Shown piece after piece: positions 22,966 to 35,189 of a stretch of DNA of 64,000 nucleotides. How positions within the stretch are numbered: the first letter of the stretch is position 1; every line of letters begins with the position of its first letter. This DNA comes from Rheum nobile. Lineage: Eukaryota > Streptophyta > Magnoliopsida > Caryophyllales > Polygonaceae. Below the pieces are notes generated by a model, which saw only the letters and a list, made by a program, of their open reading frames with translations, was not told the DNA's origin and searched no databases. A program made the position numbers and the translations under genes. Where the stretch lies: contig WOAB01000226.1 in NCBI GenBank assembly GCA_027886185.1, forward strand, positions 4,340,001-4,404,000. Reading direction: 5' to 3'.

Positions 22966-23471
22966 CAGTGACCTTAGCTTAAAGGCTCTTCTCCAGTTCC
23001 CTTGATTAACTAGTATAAGATCCTTTACTTGTTAAGTCTTGGTATCTCTGTGTTATATCTTTTGCTACAAACCCTATTTTCCATAATGGTTTCTTAAAAA
23101 GGCTTTGATAAAATATTCTTAGTTCGTGTCCTTTGGTCCTCATTATTCTTTCAACTCTTTCATTGTTCAAGTTTCTTTGTTGGCCCAAAAGTCACAATCT
23201 GATCATATTCTAACCCAACAATACAAGCCGAAATGATGATTGTGTACTATGACCCTCCTTGCCTCATTGCTCAATTTAATTCCCTATGATCCATCTCTTA
23301 ACCCTCTCTGGGAATTATTGAGTAATGCGATAAATGGCCTCCCTGATTCCTTGTATGGGAACGTACTTTTCGGTTCCCTGTTGATCCAAGCTATTCCCAC
23401 ACTTGCCATTTCCATCTTTCTTGATTCTCTTTCTCTCTCTTTCTCAAACACATAAACCTAGCTCCTCAAAA
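22966..23471 (+). other. Copia 1 spacer between pol and env-like ORF
   Basis: About 500 bp with no long ORF in the pol frame. Copia 2 has a related spacer. Confidence 0.6.
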
Positions 23472-25057
23472 ATGGCTGACAAGAACCCTAACCCTAACTT
23501 GATCCAAGACGAAGAGGAAGCTGCCCTTCTCAGAGCCCACAGAGAAAAGAAGGCAGCCTCGTCTACCCAGCCTATCTCTGTCACCACCTCTCAAAATCCC
23601 CAACCTGAGAAGAAAATTGAGGAGAAAACTGAGGCAAAAGCTGAGGAGAAAGTGAAGGAAATCACTCCTGCATCGGCTACAAAATCTGTCTCGGAAGGAG
23701 GATCCCATGACTCCTCCCCAGATAAGACCACCCAAGAGATCCTCAGCCCAGAGCCCTCACCTGCTAGCCTCAAGTCTAAACCCATCTCCAAACCTGGTCC
23801 CTCTGTTGCCACAAGGCTGAAACAACAGAAAATAAGTTCCCAAGCTTTGGTTCCCTATGACTCTCCCTCCAAAGAGCATAAACCCTCAAAAAGAACCAAA
23901 TCCCTCACCCTCTCCTCTTCCTCGCTCGGGCAAGTCTCCTCCTCCTTCTCCAAGAGGAAGATTCTTAAGCCACTCATCATCGGCAAGGAGTTCTGGACCC
24001 AAACTCTCGAAGAAGAAGATGAGGAATTGTTCAGCGAAGCCCTCAGTGAGTTTCATTCTCTGCTGCAATACCAAGGATGGGATGAGCTCTTGGTCGAGCC
24101 CTTCTTTGCCTCTGATGAAGTAGTCCGTCTGTTCTATCAGTCTCTCACCTTTGTGCCCGCCAAAGATAACTCTCCCTGCAACGACGCCATATTCCAGTGG
24201 AAGGGAACCATGTATCCCCTGTCCCCCAACCTCATCGCGTTTGCTTTTGGGATCGAGTCCAGATCTAGTTTTGACATACTGCATCAGAAAAAGACGTGGC
24301 CCAAAGGAAACGGTTACAAGTCCAAGGGTGAAGTGGTGAGGAAACTATACGACGGCGACTACCCCTCAACCCTGCAAACTAAGGATTTCTCCATCGCCAA
24401 CAAGCTTCTGCATTTCTGGATCATCCGAAACGGCGAAACCTAGTTCCCAGGCAAGAGCACCGAAATACAGTTCTCATCACGGATGCTATCCTCATTGATA
24501 AAGTGTTGTCTGGTGCACAAGTTGATCTCCCCCGCATAGTGTTGGCTCACATGCAGTTCTGCAAGTCCCATGAATCTCATGCCCTGCCCTTTCCCCATCT
24601 CATCAAAAATCTTCTCTCCATGCTTCACCAGTACCCAGATGATTTGCCTAAAACTGTCTACAGCAAGCTTCTCACCATGACCACTGTCCGGAAACTCAAG
24701 ACAAAAGATCCCAAAGTCCCTCTCTCTGACCCTCAGGAAGAACCGCCCAAAGCCAAGGCCAGTTCCCAGGCCCCTTCAAGCTCCCTACCACCGCTCAACC
24801 CCTCTCAAGACTCCTCTGTGATCCTCTCTGCTCTGGATCGTATTGAAAAGGCCATCACGGAAGGCTCGACTGTCCTCACGGTCACTCTCCGTGATCAAGT
24901 AAATGAGTTGGGAAAGATGAGCACTGCAGTCTCAAGTCTGGTGGAGGTACTACAGAAAACATGGGAAGATGCAACCGGCGCAAATCAGGCCACGGGCCAA
25001 AATGAAGGAACCGACGACAACAAGGCTGACGAAGATGAGGCCACTGCTCTGCCATAG
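23472..25057 (+). pseudogene. Copia 1 env-like ORF (Sirevirus third ORF)
   Basis: It starts MADKNPNPNLIQDEEEAALL, with a charged, Lys/Glu-rich and Ser/Pro-rich N-terminal half. A folded region (FWTQTLEEEDEELFSEALSE, FFASDEVVRLFYQSL, NLIAFAFGIES) follows that resembles the plant transposon-associated domain seen after pol in Sireviruses. The first frame ends at a TAG near 24441-24443. The same protein clearly continues in another frame (NTVLITDAILIDKVLSG, then PFPHLIKNLLSM), so a 1-base indel near 24435-24443 broke it. The C-terminal part is Ser/Pro-rich then acidic and ends at TAG 25055-25057. I see no clear signal peptide, so calling it an envelope protein would be unsupported. Function unknown. 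Confidence 0.75.
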
Positions 25058-25388
25058 GAACGCTTCTCCTGGTTCCCAGTGATGTAACCTCACAGTGTTC
25101 TAGTAGCTTCCCTAGGTTCCTACTACCCTCTTCTATCCTTTTGTTGTCCTCTTTAAAGGTTGCTTATATTGTTGTCTTTGTAGGTTGTTTTGTGATGCTT
25201 CGTGGTTTGTCTTCCTCTGAACAATGTTAAGATCTTATTAAGTTTAATGACTACTTTTGGCTACGTCTCTATGAATGATTTGTCTTTGCCTCAAATTTCT
25301 ATTATGGTTTCTGTTATGGGTTGACGCAATTGTTTATTTCCTTTGATATTCTGTTCTTAACATGTCAACTGATCTTTTCGATGATGTC

Positions 25389-25641
25389 AAAAGGGGGAAG
25401 AAGGATAGGAACCTTGAACTTTGGAAACTACTGGGCTAATAGGAACTCTGAACTCGTTCTACTTCTAAGGGGGAATTCGAATAAACTCGTTCATTTGTTT
25501 AGGGGGAATTTGCAACCATTAAATGTTCTCTCATTATTTTACAATGTTGTAAATCCCTTAAATTCAACTGGTCTCATGAAATTCAAAATCCTATTATGTT
25601 GTCAGGTTCCTTGTATTTGTCATCATCAAAAAGGAGGAAAT
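25389..25641 (+). other. Repeated polypurine tracts upstream of the 3' LTR of Copia 1
   Basis: AAAAGGGGGAAG (25389-25401), AAGGGGGAATT (about 25467), AGGGGGAATTT (25501) and AAAAAGGAGGAAAT (25628-25641) come before the LTR. Only the last adjoins the LTR and would prime plus-strand DNA. Multiple PPT-like tracts are a known Sirevirus feature. Confidence 0.8.
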
Positions 25642-26760
25642 TGTTAGGAAATGGAACTCTAGAACTTTAGTTCCCCTGCGAGTTCCTTTCCTCAGTTTCT
25701 CTACTTTTAAAGATGACAAATATTTTGATACTAATGTTTTATCTCAAAGATGTGCCTTAAGGAACCACATGACAAACATCGAAGGCATGAAAGCAAAACA
25801 GGACAAGAATACCAAGGAGCAAGCCAAAGGAAGGAACCCAGGTGTGCCCAGAAATACAACATGTGATGTTGCGCTTTCCGAGAAATCTGGGAACACCAAC
25901 CTCGGACAAGAGAAAGTTGAAAACGACTTGTGCGAAGCTTCCAAAGTCTGCCATTGTCCAGAGCAAAACAACAAGACGCCTAGAACACATAACCTCGGAC
26001 AGAGAAAGGTGAAAGCGACTTGTCATGGAACCTGTCGCTGTCCAGAAGACAGTTCCAAAGTACCCAGGTTGTCGAACCTCTGAAGAAGGAAGCTGGAGAA
26101 CAACTTGGCTGAAGCAGTTGACCAACAAAGAAGGATTTTGAGCTACCTAGGTTGTTGGTACATGTCAAAGACAGCATGGATCACGGATCACCACACATCC
26201 TAGGGCAAGCTTGATCTGTGGGAACCAAGAGAAGATCAAACCGCAAAGAATCCACTATATAAGAAAGACTAACTCAGAGGTTATATATTAGCACAAAAAC
26301 ACGAATCACACTCAATAGCAAACATCAAAGTGTGAACCTTCAAACAAGATCATCAAAGCAAACCGAGATCAAGAGGAACCAGTCAAGGAATCGAAGAGCT
26401 GAGTGCTAAGTTCCTGTGACTGTAAGTGAGATAGTTCCTAGGTGCTAAGGTCTGTTTCTTGGATTGATTATTGATTGTGTTAAGTTATCTAGGATTGTCT
26501 ACCTGTGTGTAAGGTAAAGAAACTGTGTGTTTGTTCCTAGGATAAGCTGTAACCAAAAGAGATAAGAAATCAAGAAGTAGACCTTGAAATCCTTTCAAAA
26601 GAAATGTGGTTTTTATCCTGGATTGCTAGTTGGCAATCAAATGTTTCCACTATAAGGAACTTGTTCATTTGTGCTTGATTGTTTAAATTCCGCTGCGAAG
26701 GGAACTGAGAATTGATATTCTTAGTTCCTTAGTTATTTGTCTAACAATCTCGATCCTACA
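25642..26760 (+). repeat. 3' LTR of Copia 1
   Basis: It is 1119 bp, matching 16532-17652 with scattered substitutions and small indels, and is followed by the TSD GTTCC and then transposase codons. Confidence 0.93.
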
Positions 26761-27297
26761 GTTCCGATGTCCGTTCCAGAGTTGAGATTGCGTGAGATGT
26801 GGTCGAGAGTGGAAAGCCGAACTTTGAGCCAAGCCACGTTATGGCAAGTGAGTGATTTGTACATTGCCTTGGAGCATCCGGAACAGAGTACGTTTATGGA
26901 GCCGACAGACATCTCTAGAAAGGGAAGGCCAAGTGGTGCGAAGAACAAGGCAAAGGGGTCACCGACTAGGGAAAAGAGCCTGCATGAGCACGTAAGAGAA
27001 GAACTACTGAAGTCCGAGAAGGCAAAGGCAAAGGAGAAGGTGAAAGAGCCAGGTCGTCCCAGAAAGCAAGCAAGTGTCGTGGTGCTCGACGCTGAGGACA
27101 TGCAGACCCAGCCGCAACCAGAGGAATCACAATTGGAGGAGTGGCCTGAAGAACAAATGATTCATCATGGGGTGGACTTTGGGGTTCGCAATATAGATTA
27201 CTTCTGGTTTGGGTACATTAATGGTGCTATGGATGTACATTCAGATGGACATTGTGGTTATCGGTCTTTGGCTGTGCTTATGGGGATGAGTCAGGGT

Positions 27298-28414
27298 TGT
27301 TAGGAAACGAAACTCTGGAACTTCGGTTCCCCTGAAAGTTCATTTCCTCAGTTTCTCTACTTTTGAAGATGATAAATATTTTAATATTAATGTTTTATCT
27401 CAAAGATGTGTTTAGAGGAACCACATGACAGTTACTGAAACTATGGAAGCCAAACAAGATAAAGAAACCAAGCAGGTAAGCCAAAGGAACCTAGGTGTGC
27501 CCAGAAATGCAACACGTGACTTTGCATTTCCCGAGAAATCTGAGAACACCAAACCTCAGACAAAAGGATGTGAAAGCGACTTGAGAGAAGCTTCCAAAAG
27601 CCTGCCACCATCCAAGAGCAAGACTTCAAGATGCCTAGAACAATGAACCTCGGACAAAAGGCACTGAAAGCGACATCTCATAGAGATGTCGCTGTCCAGA
27701 AGACAGTTCCCAAGTGCCCAGATTGTTGAACCTCGGAAGAAGGAAGCTGGAGAACAACTTGGCTGAAGTAGTTGACTAACCTAGAAGGATTCTGAGCTGC
27801 CTAGGTTGTTTGCATATGTCAAAGACAACGTGGACCAAGGAGAACCACACATCCTAGGGCAAGCTCGATCTGTGGGAACCAAGAGAAGTTTAAGATGCGA
27901 AGAATCCTCTATAAAAGGAAGACTAACTCAAGGGTTATCTTCAAGCACTGAAATACAATACACACTCAATAGCAAACATCAAAAGTGTGAACCTTTAAAC
28001 AAGATCATCAAAGCAAACCGAGATCAAGAGGAACCAGTCAAGGAATCAAAGAGCTAAGTACTAAGTTCTTGTGACTGTAAGTGAGATAGTTCCTAGGTGC
28101 TAAGGTCTGTTTCTTGGATTGATTATTGATTGTGTTAAGTTATCTAGGATTGTCTAACTGTGTGTAAGGCAAAGCAACTGTGTGTTTGTTCCTAGGATAA
28201 GTTGTAACCAAAAGAGATAAGAAATCAAGAAGTAGACCTTGAAATCCTTTCGGAAGAAAGGTAGTGGTTTTTATCCTGGATTGCTAGTTGGCAATCAAAG
28301 GTTTCCACTATAAGGAACTTGTTCATCTAGTTGATTGTTTATTTCCGCTGCAAAGGGAACTGTAAACTATGTTCTCAGTTCCTTGATTATTAATCTAACA
28401 ATCACGATCCTACA
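27298..28414 (+). repeat. 5' LTR of Copia 2
   Basis: 1117 bp, TGTTAGGAAACG to CGATCCTACA, with the PBS directly after it. A CTCTATAAAAGGAAG TATA-like box is at about 27907-27921. Confidence 0.92.
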
Positions 28415-28416
28415 AT

Positions 28417-28428
28417 TGGTATCAGAGC
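28417..28428 (+). other. PBS of Copia 2
   Basis: TGGTATCAGAGC, the same as in Copia 1. Confidence 0.92.
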
Positions 28429-28464
28429 AGGAAAAGCTCTAGATCTTTGTTAAAGTTTGCAGAT

Positions 28465-30502
28465 CATGTCTCAACCAAGCAAGTTTGAGCTCGGAATCTC
28501 CACCAACAAGCCACATCTCCGAAAGAAAGGAGAAGAAACATGGTGGGAAAAGTGCATGGAAATCCACATCAAGACCAACGACTACCAATGCTGGAGGATA
28601 GTCGAAAATGGAGATGGCTATGTCGACCTTACCATGAAGGAAGAAGACTGGAAACCAGAGCACTATGTTATCATGGAGAAGAATGCCAAGGCCAGGCAGT
28701 TCATCCTCAATGGACTGGACAGAGAGGACATGGACAAGGTCATAGGCATCAAGACGGCGAAGGAAATGTGGAAGGCTCTCAAGGAGATGCATGAAGGAAG
28801 TGATGAACTAAAGCAAAGCAAAAAGTTTGCTTTGGAAGGAGAATACCACACCTTCAAAATGATGGAAACTGAGACCATCTCAGAGTACTACTCCCGCTTC
28901 AACAGATTGGTTGGAAAGCTAACAGCGGCCGGAGTCGACCTCGATGAAGTTTCCAAGTCTCTGGTGGTCATCAATGGACTCAACTCCAAATTCACCCTTC
29001 TCAAGGGAATCATGAAGAACACTCCAGGCATTCAATCCCTTCCCTTGACTCAAGTCATAGGGAAACTGGAAGTTGAAGAAGGAGAGCACACCAAAGCCAA
29101 TGCCAACAAGAAACTGGAGAAAGGAATTGCCCTCAAGATCTCCAAAGCCTTCTCTAGGCTCGAGATGGAGCAAGAGAACTCAGACCTGGAAGAAGAGGAG
29201 GACGAACTAACAGCCCTCTTCTCAAAGAACATCAAAAAATTCTTTGTAAAGGGAAGGTTCCAAAAGGGCAGTTCCTCTCACAGTGGACCAAGAAGAGATC
29301 TCAAGGAAGTCTCTTGTTACGAGTGCAAAGAAAAGGGACACTACGCTAAGAATTGTCCCAACAAGGAAGACTCCAAGGAAGAAGAAAGACCTCAGAGAAA
29401 GAAGGATCTCATAGCCTCATGGGGAGAAGACTCAGATGAGGAACTGGATCTGAGTGGCTTCTCTGGAGGAAGATGTCTCATGGCAAAAGAAGATTCAAGC
29501 GACTCAGAAGACCTTGAGGTAACTTCTGACAATCTCTTAAAAACTCTAGCTGATTGTGATAAGAAACAACTTCTCAAGATCATAAAGAAACTAGGAAAGG
29601 AAATCAGTTCCCTTCAATAAAAACTTGATGACTGTGAAGATGAAATTGCTTGCTTGATTGTTGAGAACTCTGTATGGAGTAAGAAACTTGATGAAACTGA
29701 GAAAGACCTAGCTGAAGCTCATTCCAAACTCATTGACATTAGAAATGTGCATGCTAGTCACCTTAAAATCTGCAAATCTTGTGATGAAACTAGTATAGAC
29801 TCTGTTAGAATTCCCTTGCATGATAACCTACCTGAAAATGATATGCTTCAATCTATAATTGATAGGTTAGACATTCTCACTGACTCTATAAATGAAAAAA
29901 TGATAAATCAAACTGTTTTTGTGAGACAACGTCATGGAATAGGATATGTCAATAACAAAGGGAACAATGATGATGAAGATGAAAAGGCTAGGCGAGAACT
30001 TGTTGAGATGAATGAGAACCTCAGTACTGCTCTCGCCACTTCTCGTGATAGGAATCAATTCATATCAGAGAAGATCATGGTTCTTGAGAACAAGGCTGAG
30101 GTTGTCAAACGTCTCAATGAAAGTTCTCGAAGTCCTAAGAGGGAATCTAAGGGAAAAGAAAAGATGGTTCCTGAAAACCAATGGTTCACTAATTCCTTTG
30201 CTCACAAAAGATATGTTGATATGGCTCATAGTAAGGTTAGAAACAATGTTGACTTCAACAAAAGGAAAACTGAAAAACCTTTCAGGCCAGGAAAAAGAAA
30301 GTATGGACATGTTGTTTACAATCGCTTGTGTATCTACTGTGGTAAGAATGGTCATTACAACACTGATTGTCCTAAGAAAAGGAACTTTGAAAAAGAGAAA
30401 AGTGCTTATTACCATGAAAGGAACCAGTTCCCTGGCTATTCACAGACTCGCAATGCTAATCCCCCCAGTAAAGCCAAGCTTCGCTGGGTTCAGAAATCTT
30501 AG
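28465..30502 (+). pseudogene. Copia 2 gag
   Basis: The same architecture as Copia 1 gag, but the 5' part is open without the 1-bp insertion. TAA at 29618-29620 (Copia 1 has CAA) cuts it after the first knuckle and acidic region. The frame then stays open from 29621 to the TAG at 30500-30502 and includes an intact second knuckle (CIYCGKNGHYNTDC). The TAG at the gag-pol joint is the same as in Copia 1. Confidence 0.9.
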
Positions 30503-33500
30503 TTCCCTTATGTGCAGAAAGAAGAGAGGCAACCTCAATTATGGTACATCGACCGTGGTTGCTCATGCCATATGACCGGAAGAAGAAATCAAATGACCTC
30601 TCTTCAACCTCTCTAAGGAGGGAACATATCCTTTGGAGACAAAAGCAAAGGGAAAATCTGTGGAATAGGAACTGTGAGACTCAACGACCACATTAAGGTA
30701 AATAAAGTTCACCTTGTTGATAATCTTGGGTTTGATCTAATAAGTGTGTCACAGTTGTGCGATCAAGGAGACAATGAAGTTAGATTTAAGTCAAGTGAAT
30801 GCACCGTCCTAGACTCCTCGGGACAAATCATCCTAAAAGGCAAAAGATTCAACAATGTGTATGTTGTTGACCCATCATTTGTTCCCAAGGAGAAACTCTG
30901 CCTCTCAACAGTAAATGATCAAATTGAGCTGTGGCATCAACGTCTTGGTCACGCCAACACCAAATTGATCCACAAGCTACACTCAAAGGAACTAGTTCGA
31001 GGCCTTCCAAAGATAAGTGGTACATCTTCGGAACCATGCTCAGACTACATAAAAGGGAAACAAGCAAGAAGTTCCTTCAAAGCCAAGAATATGGTAAGCT
31101 CCTCTAGGCCCCTTGAACTCATCCACATGGACCTTTGTGGACCAATGAGAGTTCAAAGCCTAGGAGGAAACAGGTATATCTTTATCCTTGTCGATGATTT
31201 CTCTCGCTTCACTTGGACTATCTTCATAAAATCTAAGAGTGAAGTCATTGATCGCTTTAAAGATCCGGTTCCTTTGTTAGAAAAATCTATCGATTGCTCA
31301 CTCAATTCTATTCGGTCTGACCATGGTACCGAATTCGAAAATGGAGAATTTCTAACCTTTTGTAGTGAACATGGAATTGATCACAACTTCTCTGCACCAT
31401 ACACTCCTCAACAGAATGGAGTAGTAGAAAGGAAGAATAGAACCTTGGAAGACATGGCTCGGACTATGCTTATATCAAGTGGACTCTCTCAATCATTCTG
31501 GGCTGAGGCGATCAACACAGCTTGCTACATCATCAATCGAGCCATGCTTCGCCCAATTACAGAGAAGACACCCTATGAACTCCTAAGAGGAAGAGTTCCC
31601 AACATCTCACATCTGAGGGTGTTCGGATGCAAGTGCTTTGTGCACAACAATGGGAAGGACAATCTTGGCAAATTCGACCCAAGAAGTGATGAAGGAATCT
31701 TCATTGGATACGCCTCAGGCAGCAAGGCATACAAAGTCTTCAACAAAAGGACTAAAAAGGTAGAAGAAAGTGTTCATGTTATTTTTAACGAAAAATCACT
31801 TGGAAGAATTGTGCAGAACACTACCACTCCCTTTGAAGACCCGTTTCCCAAGTCATCTCAAGAAGATCCAGATGAAGATGTCACTCCACCAAACTCCTGC
31901 CCTGCCGCACAGAATCCTCCACTGGCTCCTCCACCAGTTCCCATGGATAATGAACAACAATCCATCTCTGGGAACCATGAACATGACGACAACATCTGTG
32001 GAGACTTCAATGATTCTTCCTCTCACATGATTTTCAATGGAGAAGGTGATCCCAACCAGGAAGCTGAATGCTCAACTCATAATGTCTCAACATCAAATGC
32101 TCTAGCTCCCAACAGAGAAAGAAGAATCATCAAGCCTCCAGTCAGGTTCGAACATCTCACCTTCTTTGCCTTCAATGCCTTTCTATCTATTGTGGAACCA
32201 AAGAACATAGGTGAGGCACTAAAGGATACAGACTGGATCCAAGCTATGCAAGAAGAGCTCCATCAGTTTGAAAGGAACAAAGTGTGACATCTAGTTCCCC
32301 GCCCCAAGGATAAGCATATCATAGGAACTAGATGGGTTTTCAGAAACAAGCTAGATGATTCAGGAGCTGTGATAAGGAACAAAGAAATACTTGTTGCTCA
32401 AGGATACAATCAACAAGAAGGCATCGACTATGATGAAACCTATGCTCCAGTGGCAAGGATTGAAGCAATACGATTGTTGATTGCTTTCGCCTCACACAAA
32501 GGGTCCAAACTATTCCAAATGGATGTAAAGACCACCTTCCTCAATGGAATTCTTCAAGAGGAAATCTATGTCAAGCAACCACCCGGTTTTGAAGACGACG
32601 ATCATCCAGACCATGTCTATTTTTTGGACAAAGCATTGTATGGCCTCAAGCAAGCTCCCAGAGCTTGGTATGATCGTCTTGCCCAGCTCCTACTCTCAAA
32701 TGGATACAGGCGTGGAGTTATTGACAAAACCCTCTTCATCCTAGAAGAAGAAGACAAGTTCAAAGACTTGATGAGCAGTGAGTTTAAAATGAGCCTAATT
32801 GGGGAACTTACCTTCTTCCTCGGATTACAAATCACTCAAAAGGAAGATGGTATACAAATTCACCAACAGAAGTATGTCAGGGAACTACTAAAAAAGTTCA
32901 AAATGGATTCATGCAAGCCTCTCTCCACTCCCATTTCCACCACTGCTCATTTGGACAAAGATCACTCAAGTCCTCTTGTGGAACAAAAGCTCTATAGAGG
33001 TGTGATATGTTCTCTCATGTATCTAACAGCTAGTCGTCCAGACATTGTGTTTGCTGTTTGCTTATGTGATAGGTTTCAATCATGTCCAAGGGAAACACAC
33101 TTAACTATTGTGAAAAGGATATTCCGATATCTCAAGGCAATTGACTCGATCTACATTTGGTACCCCAAAGAGTGTCCCTTTGAGCTAATAGGTTTCACTG
33201 ATGCTGACTATGCTGGATACTTGGTGGATAGGAAGAGTACTTCTGGAATGGCACAGTTCCTAGGCCCTTGCCTTGTGTCATGGGGCTCAAAGAAACAAAT
33301 CTCAGTCTCCCTCTCCACCACAGAATCTGAGTACATCGCAGCTGCCTCCTGCTGTTCCCAACTCCTCTGGCTAAAGCAACAACTTGCAGATTTTGGTATG
33401 TCTTATGGTCCTCTCACTATTCTTTGTGATAACACCAGTGCTATAAACATTTCTAAGAATCATGTGCATCATACTAGGACCAAGCATATAGACATAAGAC

Positions 33501-33652
33501 ATCATTTTCTTAGAGATCATGTTGAGAAAGGAAACATCATTATGGAATTTTGTAGAACTGAAGATCAAATTGCAGATATATTCACCAAAGCCTTGAATAG
33601 AGTTCCCTTCGAGAACCTTAGATTAGAACTGGGAATGATTCCTATAAACTAG
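30503..33652 (+). pseudogene. Copia 2 pol, lacking the RT catalytic box
   Basis: The frame continues from gag. The protease reads I-D-R-G instead of I-D-S-G (Asp at 30551-30553). TAA is at 30614-30616 and TGA at 32285-32287 (a Trp codon in Copia 1). The integrase zinc region reads CSDYIKGK, losing a Cys. The integrase core [23 protein letters not shown] is present. In RT the palm block [12 protein letters not shown] is present, but 69 bp (23 codons) including the YVDD box are deleted in frame between LFILEEE and [10 protein letters not shown] at about 32750. RNase H is complete to the stop at 33652. It cannot encode an active RT. Confidence 0.92.
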
Positions 33653-34491
33653 CAGTTCCTTTAGTTTAAAGTTTCTTTCTAGTTCCCTTAATTGACTAGT
33701 TCAGAACTCTTTACTTGTCTTTGTTTTGGAATCTTTGTGTCATTTCTCTTGCGTTAGACCCTCATATTCATAATGGTTTCTCAAAAGGCTTTGACAATTT
33801 TTTTCTAGTTCTTCTCCTTGGTTGTTCATCTCTTATTAAAATTCAATCATTGTCTAAGTTTCTTTGTTGGCCCAAAAGTCACAATCTGATCATCTTTCTA
33901 ACCCAACAATATAAGCCAAAATGATGATTGTGTACTATGACCCTCCCTTGCCTCATTACACAATCTATTTCCCTATGATCCTCTTCTTAACCCTCTCTGG
34001 GAACTAGTGTGTAATGCGATAAATGGCCTTTCCCGATTTCTTTAATGGGAACGTACTTTCTGGTCCTATGTTTTAAAACCCACATCAAAGGTTCCCATAT
34101 ATCCCTCTAGCACACTGAAAATATCGCCAGAAAGGAACTAGGATGGGCTACCCCTTAAACGGCTAGTAAGAGAATTGTTCCTCCCAAGACAGTATTTATG
34201 GCAAATCTCACAGCGTCAGAGACGTCTTCTCAGCCTTGAACAGTTGCCATTTTGAGCATCTAATCTTTGAATTTGTGACCGTTGCAAAGGCGCAAAAGCT
34301 TCAAAAAAATTATCCATTTCAACTCTTCATAGTTCCCATAAATATCTCCAACGACTTGATTCTCAACGGCTCCAAAATTGCTCAAGGGTTATTTAAGGTT
34401 TCCTGTTTGATTGAGCCGAGCACTCTATTCTCTCACGCCTTCTCTCAAATCTCATGTTCACCCATCTCTCTCAAAACACAAAGCTCCTCAA
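33653..34491 (+). other. Copia 2 spacer after pol
   Basis: No supported ORF. About 340 bp extra relative to the same spacer in Copia 1 (around 34070-34440). Short ORFs here look accidental. Confidence 0.5.
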
Positions 34492-34622
34492 ATGGCCAAG
34501 AAAAACTTCAATCTTAACCTTGCTCAATTGGAGGTAATTAGGCCGATAAGATAACAACAGGCCAAGATGAAGGAACTGCAGAAAAGAAGGAAACTGAAGA
34601 GGAGGCCACTACGCTGCCATAG
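34492..34622 (+). pseudogene. Copia 2 env-like ORF, reduced to both ends
   Basis: It begins MAKKNFNLNLAQLE, like the start of the Copia 1 env-like protein, and its end (GQDEGTAEKKETEEEATTLP-like) matches the Copia 1 acidic tail. About 1.4 kb in between is deleted, and an early stop follows the first 14 or so codons. Confidence 0.7.
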
Positions 34623-34936
34623 GAACGTCTCTCCTAGTTCCCAGTGCTATAACATCACAGTGTGCTAGTAGTTCCCTAGGGTCCTACTCCCCTCTTCTAT
34701 CCTTATTTTGTCTAATGTCAAGTTGGTTGTGCTCTTTTGTTTCTCTTTCCACTATGCATCTCTGGGCAATGTTCTTGACTTTAATGATTAATGAACTCTT
34801 ATGGTAATGTTTCTAATGCATCATTTGTCTTTGCCTTAAGTTTTTATTATGGTCACTGTCATGGGTTTAACGCAAATTGTTTATTTCACAATGATATCCT
34901 ATACTTGATAAGTAACTTGATCTTTTCGATGATGTC

Positions 34937-35189
34937 AAAAGGGGGAAGAATGGATAGGAACCTTGAATTATTGGAACTACTGGACTTATAGGAACTCTGA
35001 ACCCATTCTACTTCTAAAGGGGAACTTGAATAACTTAGTTCATTTGCTTAGGGAGAATTTGCAACTATTGAATGTTCTATCAATATTTTTTAAAGTTGAA
35101 AATCCCTTAGCTCAACTGTTCTCATGAATTTCATGTTCCTATTATGTTGACAGGTTCCTTATATTTGTCATCATCAAAAAGGGGGAAAT
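34937..35189 (+). other. Repeated polypurine tracts upstream of the 3' LTR of Copia 2
   Basis: AAAAGGGGGAAGAA at 34937-34950, weaker tracts at about 35016 and 35048, and AAAAAGGGGGAAAT at about 35176-35189 adjoining the LTR. Confidence 0.8.

Larger units (their letters stand above)
16532..26760 (+). mobile_element. Sirevirus-like Copia element 1 (10.2 kb) in the transposase gene
   Basis: Full-length LTR retrotransposon: 5' LTR 16532-17652, PBS 17655-17666, gag, pol in Copia order (PR-INT-RT-RNase H), an env-like ORF after pol, several polypurine tracts, 3' LTR 25642-26760. The TSD is GTTCC at 16527-16531 and 26761-26765. The env-like ORF and repeated PPT-like tracts are hallmarks of the Sirevirus lineage. 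The LTRs are close but not identical, so insertion is not brand-new. It has accumulated one gag frameshift, several stops and an env-like frameshift. Confidence 0.93.
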
